NCBI GenBank assembly: GCA_964551335.1
Contig: CAZKCO010000024.1
Location: 33,663 to 97,662, forward strand
DNA length: 64,000 bases
Direction of reading: 5' to 3'
Source of the DNA: Tunicatimonas sp964551335
GTDB lineage: Bacteria > Bacteroidota > Bacteroidia > Cytophagales > Cyclobacteriaceae
The notes below the pieces were generated by a model. That model did no database searches. It was not told the DNA's origin and saw only the letters and a list, made by a program, of their open reading frames with translations. How positions within the stretch are numbered: position 1 is the stretch's first letter; every line of letters begins with the position of its first letter. The translations under genes were made by a program, and so were the position numbers. Below are positions 24,309 through 33,455 of this stretch, piece after piece.

Positions 24309-25814
24309 ATGAAAAAAATATTCATATTCTTTACGACACTGAGCTTCTTCCTTCTGGGTTGCCAGGACGATTTCTTAACTATTGTTCCTGAAACATCGCT
24401 TAGCTCTGCTACTTTCTTTCAAACCGAAGCTGATTTTCAGCAGGCTGTAAACGGCGCGTATGTGCCGCTGCGGGCTATTGTTGACGACCGAGCCTGGTTG
24501 CTGAGTGAAATGCACTCGGATAATACCTACTACGCCCGTAACATTCTGTTCGGAGCCACCGAGCAGCAAGAAGACCTGGCTGATTTTTCTGTTCCTAGCG
24601 ACGGCGGGGTAACTACCAATACCCATGTTACCAATCAGTATCGGCTCGATTACCAGATCATTGCTCGCACTAACCAGATATTGGCTGAGATTGATGACGT
24701 TGAATTTGACGCTGACTCTAAAGCCAACATAAAAGGACAAGCGCTCTTTCTGCGGGCGTATGCCTACTTTGAATTGGTTCGATACTTCGGTAGCGTACCT
24801 TTGCACTTAACCCCGGTTACCGAACGTCAGCAGGCGGCTCTCCCACTATCGAGTGAGGAAGAAGTTTACGCCCAGATCGTTGAAGATTTGACCCAGGCCG
24901 TACAATTACTCCCCCCTAAATCGCAGCAACAACTGGGGCGGGCCACTTCAGGAGCCGCCCGAACCATGCTGGCCAATGTATATATTGAGCAACAGCGCTG
25001 GGCCGAGGCGGAAACACTACTACGGGAAGTGGTAAACAGCGGGGAATATTCGCTGATGCCCGACTACGCCGATGCTTTTTCTACCAGCACGGGAAATAAA
25101 AACAACGCCGAATCGGTATTTGAAGTACAATTTAGAGAAGGCCCCGATGGGTTGAATGGAGATTTTATTTATGCTTTTATGCCTCGACCCATGGCACCGG
25201 AAGAACTAGTGACTATCACCGGCACTGCTAATCCTCAGCCCCTGAACGGAGAGGGCAATAATATTCCCACTCCCGATATTGTTGAAGCCTACGAAGAGGG
25301 TGACTTACGGAAGAATGCATCTATTGACTCTATTCAGATTGCCGGAAGCTTCTGGCGCGACGGGGTGTATCCATACATTAAAAAGTTTGCAAAACCCCAC
25401 GCACTACATGCCAACCACGGCATGAATTGGCCCATCTACCGCTATTCGGAAGTATTGCTATTCTTAGCCGAAGCTTTAGATGAACAGGGAAAAGCAGGCG
25501 AAGCGGCCATGTTCTTAAATGAAGTACGCAGTCGGGCGGGCTTAGGCGAAGCCACTGGCGATTTGGGCGAAGCTATTTTCCGGGAAAGAAGAGTAGAACT
25601 AGCCTTTGAAAACAAACGCTGGTTTGACCTGGTCCGAACCGGGCGGGCGATCGACGTGATTACCGCTCACGGTCAGCGGATAATTAATAATCCTCAAGAA
25701 TACTATTATCCGTTTGAGGAAGAAGGAGCTGAGCCACGTAGCAACGCGTTCACCAACATCAGTTTGAAGTACGCTTTACCCGCGGACGAAGCGGACTTGA
25801 GCCCTCATTTCTAA
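24309..25814 (+). CDS. SusD/RagB-family surface glycan-binding lipoprotein
   Basis: The 501-residue lipoprotein has a signal ending in LLGCQDDF (Cys18) and early SusD features: FFQTEADFQQAVNGAY and the TPR-like helices FLRAYAYFELVRYFG and AARTMLANVYIEQQRW. The C-terminal RYSEVLLFLAEALDEQGKAG and FENKRWFDLVRTGRAI end the fold. It partners the SusC just upstream as the ligand-gripping lid. The signal-peptide arginine/aspartate pattern (CQDD) fits surface export. A strong terminator follows within about 25 nt, ending the FecR-SusC-SusD unit. Confidence 0.95.
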   Translation: MKKIFIFFTTLSFFLLGCQDDFLTIVPETSLSSATFFQTEADFQQAVNGAYVPLRAIVDDRAWLLSEMHSDNTYYARNILFGATEQQEDLADFSVPSDGGVTTNTHVTNQYRLDYQIIARTNQILAEIDDVEFDADSKANIKGQALFLRAYAYFELVRYFGSVPLHLTPVTERQQAALPLSSEEEVYAQIVEDLTQAVQLLPPKSQQQLGRATSGAARTMLANVYIEQQRWAEAETLLREVVNSGEYSLMPDYADAFSTSTGNKNNAESVFEVQFREGPDGLNGDFIYAFMPRPMAPEELVTITGTANPQPLNGEGNNIPTPDIVEAYEEGDLRKNASIDSIQIAGSFWRDGVYPYIKKFAKPHALHANHGMNWPIYRYSEVLLFLAEALDEQGKAGEAAMFLNEVRSRAGLGEATGDLGEAIFRERRVELAFENKRWFDLVRTGRAIDVITAHGQRIINNPQEYYYPFEEEGAEPRSNAFTNISLKYALPADEADLSPHF

Positions 25815-26253
25815 AATACTAGCTGCTAATATTTCAAGCACCTCCGGGGTATGGTTCAACATAGCTTAGAGGTGCTTTTTTAGTTCAGTTTATCCGCAAA
25901 TTCCTCCTTTTAAGAAGTACGATATTCTGCGATAAATACTTTCCATTATTCTTACAGTAATTCTCACAACTTTTCAATATCTATTCACTTCTCCGCTGTT
26001 TTTCAGTAAAAAGTAAGTCTACTCACACTCATTTTTTAGAATTTCAGCATAGTACAGGATGCATTACCAAAAAAAGTTAACAATCATTCGGTAGCAAAAG
26101 TAAAGCTGGAATTCTGTACTTATTAAATCATAAATTATTACTTTACAAGTACGATACTAATTAACAACCGTTTTAACCCTGAATAGCTGATTTTCAGAAT
26201 TAGCACCAACAGTATCCTCGGTTGTACTTCAGCCACCTAAGTGAAGTGCTATT
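25815..26253. other. AT-rich intergenic region with terminator, otherwise empty
   Basis: After the SusD stop there is a terminator (25836-25882). The remaining roughly 370 nt up to the sigma-factor gene are AT-rich, with no open frame of interest and no clear promoter match or repeat. Confidence 0.4.
25836..25882 (+). terminator. Rho-independent terminator after SusD
   Basis: The arms AAGCACCTC (25836-25844) and GAGGTGCTT (25869-25877) form a 9-bp stem, followed by TTTTAG on the plus strand. Confidence 0.8.
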
Positions 26254-26889
26254 ATGGATAAGACATCTACTACTACCAACTACGAATTACTATGGTCAGC
26301 CTTTCGAGGGGGTGACCGAGAAGCCTTTGAGACCATTTACCAATCGTTATTTCCAATCTTGTACGGTTACGGTTATCGCTTATGCCAGAGAGATGACATC
26401 GTAAAGGATTGTATTCAAACTATCTTTGTAGAAATCTGGCAGAAAAGAGACCGTATGCCGGATGTAAAGGCTACCAAACACTACTTTTTAAAGATTATGC
26501 GGAGAAAAATTTTTAGTACGCCAAACCTCCACCCCACCGGGGTCACTTATGGTTTTAGCATACCCTCTCCGGATCAGCATGACTTGTCGTCTTTCCAAGA
26601 ATTTTATAATCCGCTTGACGAGAGTGATTTTTCAAAATCTCTGGTCAAAATGATGCGCAAGGCCGTTCAAGGCTTATCCAACCGAAAAAAAGAGGCCATT
26701 ATTTTAAAGTTTTACGAAAACCTCTCCTACCAGGAAATAAGCGAAGTAATGGATTTACAGGATGCTAAGTACGCCCGCCAGCTAGTCTACCGGGCTTTGG
26801 AAGATTTGCGAAAAGGTTTGCCCTTCGAACAGCGTAAGAAAATGCCTACCCGGCTGGTGTATTCGCTGGCAATCCTTGCTTTCTGCTAA
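26254..26889 (+). CDS. ECF-type RNA polymerase sigma-70 factor
   Basis: The 211-residue protein has a sigma region 2 (about 12-85; LLWSAFRGGDREAFETIYQSL, DDIVKDCIQTIFVEIWQKR). After a variable linker comes region 4 (about 130-190; GLSNRKKEAIILKFYENLSYQEISEVM), which supplies the helix-turn-helix. The pattern is that of the Bacteroidota sigma factors paired with FecR and SusC. A short hydrophobic tail (YSLAILAFC) follows region 4. The nearest FecR lies 5.5 kb upstream, before SusC; this sigma may serve that unit from the far side. Its last four bases overlap the end of the convergent transporter gene. Confidence 0.9.
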   Translation: MDKTSTTTNYELLWSAFRGGDREAFETIYQSLFPILYGYGYRLCQRDDIVKDCIQTIFVEIWQKRDRMPDVKATKHYFLKIMRRKIFSTPNLHPTGVTYGFSIPSPDQHDLSSFQEFYNPLDESDFSKSLVKMMRKAVQGLSNRKKEAIILKFYENLSYQEISEVMDLQDAKYARQLVYRALEDLRKGLPFEQRKKMPTRLVYSLAILAFC

Positions 26890-28337
26890 TAATTGACCGG
26901 GTTAGATTCCGAAACCCTTTCTTCTTCAGAAGTACTACCTACCAGTTCGTGCTCAATTTCTTCCAGTGATTTACCTTTGGTTTCGGGGAGAATCAGATAT
27001 AGCACCACAAAACCTACCGCACAGATTAGTCCGTAGAGCCAGAAGTTATTGGCCCACCCCAGGTTTTCTTTGATGGTTGGGAAACTAAAGGTCAGCGTAA
27101 AATTACCTACCCAGTGGGCAAAGGCCGCAATGGACATTGCCGCGCCCCGGATACGATTAGGAAAAATTTCCGACAGTACCACCCACAGCAAGGGGGCCAA
27201 TGTAATTGAGTAAAACAACACATTCGCCAGCACCAGCAGTACAATCACCAAACCCTGATAGTCAGCATAGAAACAGTAACCGATAAGGGCATAGACCATC
27301 GCCATAGAAGAAGTGCCGAACAGCAGCAGCGTTTTGCGCCCCAGTTTATCTACCGTGGCCATGGTAATGAGCACCGCCAGCACCATCACCGTACCAATCA
27401 CCACAATGTTAAGCATCATCTGCTGGAGGTTGTAGCCCGCCGCCTGGAAAATATCAGCGGCGTAGTAGATAATCACGTTCAGTCCGCTCCACTGCTGTAA
27501 GAACGACAGAAACACTCCCAAACCCACCAGCTTCAGAATTCGGCTATTAAGTAGCTCTTTAAAGTTTACGTGAGACACATCTTCCTTAGAAAGGGTAAGC
27601 TTTACTTCAGCCACCTGCTCTCGGGCAAAGTCACTTCCGCCAATCTTTTGGAGTACCGTTTCAGCTTCGGCACTCCGCCCGTTCTTCACCAGCCAACGCA
27701 CACTTTCGGGCACCAAAAACATCAGGGCAAAGAAGGCAAAGGCCGGTATAGCTTCTACGCCGAACATCCAACGCCAGCCGGCTTGCCCACTCCAGCTTTG
27801 GGCGATTACTTCGGTAGTGGCATCCACCGGCAAAGCCGTATCCAGCAGCGAAATGCGCCAGTTCACAATCTGCGCCATCAGCACTCCAATCATTACCAGC
27901 AGTTGGTTGATCGTGACGAACATACCCCGCTTCTCCGGGGGAGAAACTTCGGCGATGTACATGGGCGAGAGGTTCAGGGCAATACCCATTGCCACTCCCC
28001 CGATGATACGGTAGACATTAAACCAGGTAAAATCCGACGCCAGGGCAGTGCCCAAAGCCGACAAGGTAAATAGTGCCCCGGAAAATATCAGCAGACGTTT
28101 ACGTCCGTAACGGTCGCTAAGCGCCACGCAGGCCAAAGCCCCTACCATACAACCTACCAATGCTGAACTGGTACCCCACCCTTGCAATGCCGGAGTATTT
28201 AGCTGAAAGAAGGGTTCATAAAAGGGCTTAGCCCCGCCTACCACGACCCAGTCGTAGCCAAAAAGAAAACCGCCCAAAGCGGCCGTAAGACTGATTAACC
28301 AAAGATAAGTCTGATTGTAGGTAGTTGATTGCGGCAT
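26886..28337 (-). CDS. sugar porter family MFS transporter
   Basis: This 483-residue, twelve-helix inner-membrane protein has the canonical sugar-porter motifs: DRYGRKR in loop 2-3, YIAEVSPPEKRG, PESVRWLVKNGR after helix 6, QQWSGLN in helix 7, DKLGRK in loop 8-9 and PETKGKSLEEIE at the end. Relatives such as XylE-type symporters take up monosaccharides with protons. Here it follows two sulfatase genes on the same strand. It would bring in the monosaccharide released by the polysaccharide-utilisation locus. A long AT-rich hairpin at 28354-28402 lies between it and the upstream sulfatase. Confidence 0.93.
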   Translation of the reverse strand: MPQSTTYNQTYLWLISLTAALGGFLFGYDWVVVGGAKPFYEPFFQLNTPALQGWGTSSALVGCMVGALACVALSDRYGRKRLLIFSGALFTLSALGTALASDFTWFNVYRIIGGVAMGIALNLSPMYIAEVSPPEKRGMFVTINQLLVMIGVLMAQIVNWRISLLDTALPVDATTEVIAQSWSGQAGWRWMFGVEAIPAFAFFALMFLVPESVRWLVKNGRSAEAETVLQKIGGSDFAREQVAEVKLTLSKEDVSHVNFKELLNSRILKLVGLGVFLSFLQQWSGLNVIIYYAADIFQAAGYNLQQMMLNIVVIGTVMVLAVLITMATVDKLGRKTLLLFGTSSMAMVYALIGYCFYADYQGLVIVLLVLANVLFYSITLAPLLWVVLSEIFPNRIRGAAMSIAAFAHWVGNFTLTFSFPTIKENLGWANNFWLYGLICAVGFVVLYLILPETKGKSLEEIEHELVGSTSEEERVSESNPVNY

Positions 28338-28353
28338 TAGTTATGAGTTTAAA

Positions 28354-28402
28354 GTTTCAAGTTACAGGTTTCAAGCTATTTTTAAAACCTGCAACTTGAA
28401 AC
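28354..28402 (-). repeat. 18-bp inverted repeat between sulfatase and MFS genes
   Basis: The arms GTTTCAAGTTACAGGTTT (28354-28371) and AAACCTGCAACTTGAAAC (28385-28402) pair with one imperfection, which is a G-U pair in minus-strand RNA. There is no proper T run. It could be an attenuating or processing hairpin, or a common AT-rich intergenic repeat. Confidence 0.55.
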
Positions 28403-28415
28403 CTGAAACCTATAG

Positions 28416-29915
28416 TTAGTACTTCTCAATCGGCACCATATTCCAACTTTCCCGAGGGGCCTGATGGAACTTTTGAATAGCATTTAGTAGCTTCTCTTCA
28501 ATTTCCGGATGCTGACCTCGCAGGTTATAGAGTTCGCGGTGGTCCTGGGCCAGGTTAAACAGTTCGGTGGGCTGCAGGCTGTCGGTGAGTAGTTTCCATT
28601 TTCCGTCTAGAGCGACTGAAGTAGCGTAGGGAGTAGGTTTTGGTCCCTGATTCTGGAAGTGGGTGTATAAGTCCATCTGCCACAGCAGAGGCTCTCGTTC
28701 TACCTCGGCTTGCTCATCCATCAGTACTGGCAGCATATTTACTCCGTCCAAGTCATTAGGTAGCTGATCTACTACGGCTACGTGGGCAATCGTGGGTAAC
28801 AGGTCGGCCATGTGCATGGGATGAAAGCGGTGTTGCCCGGTGGGAATATGCTTCGGCCACACGGCAAACATCGGCACCCGGATGCCGCCTTCGTGCAAGT
28901 CGGTCTTCCCCCCTTTAAAAGGTCCCGGACTCCCTTGATAAGCCGGCCCATTGTCGGAAGTGAACACGATAAAGGTGTTTTCCATCAAGCCATTTTCTTT
29001 CAGATGATTTATCAGGCGGCCAATCTGGGCATCCAGATGAGAAACCATTGAACGGAAATACAGTTGGTCGCCCTCGACACCTAGTGCTTTATACTTGGAT
29101 AAGTGCGGTTCGGGAGCGGGTTCGTAGGGGGTGTGGGGCACATCAAACCAGAGATTCAGGAAGAAGGGCTGATCTCTGGCTTGCCAACCGTCAATGAGGT
29201 TAATGGCTTCATTTACTTTGATCTCCGTCCAGTGCTTATCGATCGGCGGTACCCGCTCATCGTTTCTAAACAAATATTTTCCTCCTTCCCGATACAATTT
29301 TCGTTCCTGGATGAGGCGGGGGCGAATAGGTGCTCCCTCTATGTTTGTCAGATAATGATCAAAACCCTGCTGCAGCGGGCCAGGGATAGCCTCTTGCCCA
29401 AGCTGCCTTCGCTCAATATCCGACAGCCGTAAGCCTCCCAAGTGCCATTTACCGATATGGGCCGTAGCATAACCTGCTTCCCCTAACACCTCCGGCAGCG
29501 TTCGAGCAGCAATAGGCAAATGATCAATACTATCGCGGAAGTGCTGGCGAATATTGAAGCGTAGCGGAAACTTACCGGTGAGCAGACAGGCCCGGGAGGG
29601 GGAGCATACCGCCGAGCCGGAGTAAAACTGGGTGAAGCGAACGCCCATCGCGGCCAGCGAATCCAGGTGAGGGGTTTCAATAGACTGGCTACCATAACTA
29701 CCCAGATCGCCGTAGCCCAGGTCATCCGTCAGCAAAACAATAATGTTAGGTCGAGAAGGGCCAGATGCAATTTCAGAGTTTTCGTTAGCTTTTTGGTTGG
29801 TACAGGCTATTGTAACTACGGCGAAGAGTATTATTACAATGATGCAGAGTACGGCCCGCTGGTGATGTTGGTTGAGTTGGAGTTTTAGGATTTTCAATTT
29901 TCTAGGGTTGATCAA
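28416..29915 (-). CDS. formylglycine-dependent sulfatase (arylsulfatase type)
   Basis: The 499-residue exported protein has an unusually long N-terminal leader before the hydrophobic segment (about 20-38, ending VTIACTN, a possible lipobox). The S1 sulfatase fold follows: metal aspartates in LLTDDLGYGDLGSYG, the formylglycine motif C104-S-P-S-R with LLTGK, IGKWHLGG, and the second metal site in VFTSDNGPA. It is a Cys-type sulfatase and so needs the formylglycine-generating enzyme, which is not encoded here. It overlaps the end of the next sulfatase gene by 14 nt and is co-transcribed with it. Substrate is unknown; an outer-membrane or periplasmic location is likely. Confidence 0.93.
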   Translation of the reverse strand: MINPRKLKILKLQLNQHHQRAVLCIIVIILFAVVTIACTNQKANENSEIASGPSRPNIIVLLTDDLGYGDLGSYGSQSIETPHLDSLAAMGVRFTQFYSGSAVCSPSRACLLTGKFPLRFNIRQHFRDSIDHLPIAARTLPEVLGEAGYATAHIGKWHLGGLRLSDIERRQLGQEAIPGPLQQGFDHYLTNIEGAPIRPRLIQERKLYREGGKYLFRNDERVPPIDKHWTEIKVNEAINLIDGWQARDQPFFLNLWFDVPHTPYEPAPEPHLSKYKALGVEGDQLYFRSMVSHLDAQIGRLINHLKENGLMENTFIVFTSDNGPAYQGSPGPFKGGKTDLHEGGIRVPMFAVWPKHIPTGQHRFHPMHMADLLPTIAHVAVVDQLPNDLDGVNMLPVLMDEQAEVEREPLLWQMDLYTHFQNQGPKPTPYATSVALDGKWKLLTDSLQPTELFNLAQDHRELYNLRGQHPEIEEKLLNAIQKFHQAPRESWNMVPIEKY

Positions 29916-31338
29916 AAGGTGACGGAAAGTTTGGGTTAGGGGTACGATGGTTCATCATAATAGAATCCAGCTGGGCGGCGATAGCCGGATGCTCGGAAGC
30001 AACGTTGGTTTCTTCACCTGGATCGGCTCGTAAGTCATACAGTTCCACCTGATAAGCATCGCTTTCGTCCGGCTTTTTGACCGCTTTCCACTGATCCATT
30101 CTCACTGCCTGCCAGAAGTAGGGAATGGGAAACTCAAAATACAAATAATCGTGCTCAGGCTGAGCTTCGCCCCGCAGTTCGGGAAGTATGGATATGCCGT
30201 TGTTGGGCGGGGTTTCTACTCCGGCCATTTCACAGAAGGTAGGCATAAAGTCCCACAGCGCTGATGGGTGATCAGAGGTACGCCCCGACTCAATCGTACC
30301 TGTCCAACGAGCAACCAGCGGCATGCGAATACCACCCTCGTAGAGATCGCGCTTATGACCTCGCCAGGGACCATTGGAATTGAACATTTGTATAGGTTCG
30401 TAGGTGTCGGGCCCGTTATCGCTGGTGAATACAATCAGGGTATTTTCACCTAGCCCTAAACTATCTACTAAGCTTACAATAGTGCCTACTGCCTGATCCA
30501 GTTCGTCAATCATAGCGGCGTAGGCCTTCTGCTCCTGGTTCCAGGGTTTATCGGCAAATTTCTCCAGAGAAGGTGCTTCGTTCTTTTCGTTTTCCAGCGC
30601 CTCGCCATTAGAATGCGGAATGATCACCGGTAAATACAAAAAGAAAGGATTATCCTGATGTTGAGAGATAAACGAGGTAGCTTCCTGAGTGAACAGGTCC
30701 TGCACGTAATCCACTTTCTTGGTACTGCGACTACCCAGTCCTTCGTGCCAGAGCGTATCCGACAGATAGGTCACTTCATTATCCAGATATATCGTATCGT
30801 CATTACTGATTACAAATTCCGGGAAGGCGTTATGGGCCAAAATTTGATCGAGGTAGCCGAAGTAAGAGTCAAAGCCCTGCTTCAGAGGGTTACCCGAATT
30901 CACCGCATTGCCTAATCCCCACTTGCCGATCATACCCGTGGCGTAGCCCGCTTCTTTTAACTTTTCCGCTACGGTAACGGCCGAATCGGGCAACGGCAAC
31001 TGACCACGCCGATTCGGTACCTGCTGATTTCCCCGGATGAGGGCGTGACCCATATCCCGCCCGGTCATCAGTCCGCAGCGAGCCGGAGCACATACCGGAC
31101 TGGCGGTGTAGAAACTGGTAAAGCGAAGGCCCTGCTCAGCTAGCGCATCAATGTTAGGAGTGGAAAAGTGGGTTTGCCCGTAGCAAGACAGATCGTTATA
31201 GCCCAGATCGTCCGCGAAGATGAAAATGATGTTAGGCCGGGTGACCGTTCTGGCTGATTTCTGTTCGGTTGCTTGCTGACAAGAGCATGTGGCTATTATT
31301 AGACAATAGATCCATAGTACTGAAGCTCTGACTGACAT
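29902..31338 (-). CDS. formylglycine-dependent sulfatase lipoprotein
   Basis: The 478-residue precursor has a lipoprotein-like signal (LIIATCSCQQ). Sulfatase motifs are FADDLGYNDLSCYG, the active-site C83-A-P-A-R followed by CGLMTGRD, IGKWGLGNA, and VFTSDNGPDTYEP. The CAPAR form of the signature suits the Cys-type enzyme. The ending ELYDLRADPGEETNVASEHP is typical of the family. It is the first of two translationally overlapping sulfatase genes and differs strongly from its partner, so they may attack different sulfate positions on one glycan. Confidence 0.93.
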   Translation of the reverse strand: MSVRASVLWIYCLIIATCSCQQATEQKSARTVTRPNIIFIFADDLGYNDLSCYGQTHFSTPNIDALAEQGLRFTSFYTASPVCAPARCGLMTGRDMGHALIRGNQQVPNRRGQLPLPDSAVTVAEKLKEAGYATGMIGKWGLGNAVNSGNPLKQGFDSYFGYLDQILAHNAFPEFVISNDDTIYLDNEVTYLSDTLWHEGLGSRSTKKVDYVQDLFTQEATSFISQHQDNPFFLYLPVIIPHSNGEALENEKNEAPSLEKFADKPWNQEQKAYAAMIDELDQAVGTIVSLVDSLGLGENTLIVFTSDNGPDTYEPIQMFNSNGPWRGHKRDLYEGGIRMPLVARWTGTIESGRTSDHPSALWDFMPTFCEMAGVETPPNNGISILPELRGEAQPEHDYLYFEFPIPYFWQAVRMDQWKAVKKPDESDAYQVELYDLRADPGEETNVASEHPAIAAQLDSIMMNHRTPNPNFPSPFDQP

Positions 31339-31416
31339 ATCGGTAGATTAGGTTTTCGTCAGCTAAAAATAACAGAAAAATCTTGTTTGAGGGGTTCAAT
31401 CTCTGAATCAGAAGAA

Positions 31417-31952
31417 CTATCTTAACTCAGACGGATACACTAACCATATATTAGGTTGAGCATTGCCAGCCCGGATGTGGTTGTAGGGACCACGGTACTC
31501 CAGCATTTGCGATCGATCATTTAACTGGGGCTCAAATACTAGGTTCTGAAAGGGACCAGGCAGTGGCTTTTCCGGCATTTTCTTGCCAAAGAAATCGTGA
31601 CGGATTGCCGGTATAACCGGACACTCAATTTTACTTATAGATTCATCAACATAAAAACTCAGCAGCAAAGTAGTAGGCGAAAAGGTAGGACGTAGAATAC
31701 GAGAATGTATACTATGAGTATCGTTTTTAGTTAGTAGCTGCCATTCCCTCAGGCTTGAGCTAATTCTGCCGCACGGCTGATGGTACGAAACGGAAAATCT
31801 GGCGTACCCGGGTTCTCATCTGAGGTTTTCGGGTGATGTTGATTAACAAACAGCTTCTGATGATTTTGCGCCAGGGCTGTGTAGTTGGATAAACCGAGGT
31901 AGGTAGATACTAAAACAAAGAGTAGGAAAGTGTCCCTTTTCATGTAAGTCAA
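31417..31952 (-). pseudogene. remnant of a secreted right-handed parallel beta-helix (DUF1565-like) protein
   Basis: The ATG at 31952 begins a signal peptide (LLFVLVSTYLGLSNYTALAQ) and the start of a beta-helix protein (LFVNQHHPKTSDENPGTPDF, PFRTISRAAELAQA). The frame ends at TGA (31751-31749). A different frame then carries a coherent C-terminus from about 31760: REWQLLTKND, RPTFSPTTLLLSFYVDES, CPVIPAIRHDFFGK, and a stop at 31417. Intact relatives are several hundred residues longer, so the central helix coils are deleted and the two ends are out of register. Beta-helix proteins of this kind include polysaccharide lyases and other glycan enzymes. Its place between SusD and the sulfatases suggests a lost enzyme of this locus. 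Confidence 0.7.
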
Positions 31953-32000
31953 AAGCAGGGAAAGAAAGTTAGAGAGATAACTTCCTTTCCCAATTGTTAA

Positions 32001-33452
32001 TCAATTATAACCCGGGTTTTGCGTAAGCGCAGTATTCAAATCTATTGCACTCTGCGGAATTGGGTACAGAAGATGGGTTTCACTCACATTAGTCTTGCCG
32101 GCTTCTTGATTCACTTCAATCAAACGTCCGGTACGCACCAGGTCAAACCAGCCGTGGGCCTCGAAACACAGCTCTAGTTCTCTTTCCCGATACACCGCTT
32201 CGCGGAATTCTTCCTGACTTAAGCCAGCCAGATCGGGAAGCGCAGCTACGTTCTCGGTACCATCGGGCCAGGTGCGGGCGCGCTTACGTACTGCGTTGAT
32301 CGCTTCGTAAGCAGCTGGCGTTGGACCACTCACTTCGTTTTCAGCTTCGGCAAATATTAGCAGCACTTCGGAGTAGCGGAGAATAGGGAAGTTGTTCTCA
32401 CCGGAGAAGCAACCGCCTCTATCCAGTTGAGACCAGGCAATATACTTTTTCACATGGGGACGGTCATACACCACGGAGTCTCCAGCATCACTAACAAAGG
32501 TAGTCATCACCGATATTTCCTTACGGTAGGTATCGGGAAATTCATCGTACCACTCTCGGTTTACCGTACCCTGGTTAAATCCGCAGGGAACCGAACCGGC
32601 TGGACTTAGTATGGACTCAAACCACGCCCCTACCCTGAACTTCTGATACTGAGCCGACAGAATATGTTCGGCATTATTTTTTGTATCAGGATCGAAAACA
32701 TCGCGGTAGTCAGCCATTAGTTCGTACACTCCCAGGTTCATAACCTCTTGCGCCTTATCACGAGCCTGCTGAAATTCACCCCGGGTGAGGTGCACAATGG
32801 CTAACATGGTTTTAGCCGCTCCCCGGGTGGCCCTGCCTACTTCTGACGACGGGTAATCTACCGGTAAGTTGTTTTCGGCAAATGTTAGATCCTCAAAAAT
32901 AAGCTCGTAGATTATTTCTTTATCTACCCTCGGATTGTTAGATGCCTCGGCTCGAGTAATCTGCACTTCGGTCCTTAGAGGAACATCACCGAATAACCGT
33001 ATCAGGTTAAAATAATGCCAGGCTCTGATACACCGAGCTTCGGCTAATATTCCATTTTTTTCCGTTTCATCCATGTTTATATCCGGTACGTTCTCCAAGA
33101 TGATATTCGCCCGGAGAACAGCTTGATACGCTTCATTCCAGTAAGCCAGATTACCAAAATTAGCATCATACGTGAATTCGTCTAACTGAATAGCATCGTT
33201 ATTTGTACCACCATCCAATGCGTTGGTAGCGTAGTCGTTCAGTCTCCATAGCGCAATATTGTACGAATTACCGTTTACCAAAGTGTTGTACAGTGAATAA
33301 GCGGCAATGCGCGCTTCGGTAGCATTGGTGTAAAAGTTTTCGGGCGATACAAAATCCAACGGTACTTCTTCCAGCGCGTCTTCGCAACTGCTAACCGAGA
33401 GTAATGCTAATACGAGTGATAGGGTAACTATTTTGCTTTTCATGTTGCTCAA
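32001..33452 (-). CDS. SusD/RagB-family lipoprotein of the sulfatase locus
   Basis: The 483-residue lipoprotein has a signal ending in LLSVSSCEDALEEVP. The mature part begins with FVSPENFYTNATEARIAAYSLYN, then GILAEARCIRAWHYFNLIRLFGDVPL, a GAAKTMLAIVHLTRGEFQQARDKAQEV TPR-type region in which helix periodicity is clear, LRYSEVLLIFAEAENEV and CFEAHGWFDLVRTGRLIEV. These are standard SusD landmarks and the length is normal. It lies 3 nt after the SusC stop. As the surface partner of that SusC it should grip the glycan whose sulfates the neighbouring sulfatases remove. Confidence 0.95.
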   Translation of the reverse strand: MSNMKSKIVTLSLVLALLSVSSCEDALEEVPLDFVSPENFYTNATEARIAAYSLYNTLVNGNSYNIALWRLNDYATNALDGGTNNDAIQLDEFTYDANFGNLAYWNEAYQAVLRANIILENVPDINMDETEKNGILAEARCIRAWHYFNLIRLFGDVPLRTEVQITRAEASNNPRVDKEIIYELIFEDLTFAENNLPVDYPSSEVGRATRGAAKTMLAIVHLTRGEFQQARDKAQEVMNLGVYELMADYRDVFDPDTKNNAEHILSAQYQKFRVGAWFESILSPAGSVPCGFNQGTVNREWYDEFPDTYRKEISVMTTFVSDAGDSVVYDRPHVKKYIAWSQLDRGGCFSGENNFPILRYSEVLLIFAEAENEVSGPTPAAYEAINAVRKRARTWPDGTENVAALPDLAGLSQEEFREAVYRERELELCFEAHGWFDLVRTGRLIEVNQEAGKTNVSETHLLYPIPQSAIDLNTALTQNPGYN

Positions 33453-33455
33453 GAT

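Noticed and set aside
31417..31668. Independent 83-residue gene
   Set aside because: It would need a TTG start, and the same frame extends upstream into the beta-helix remnant, so it is the C-terminal end of that pseudogene.
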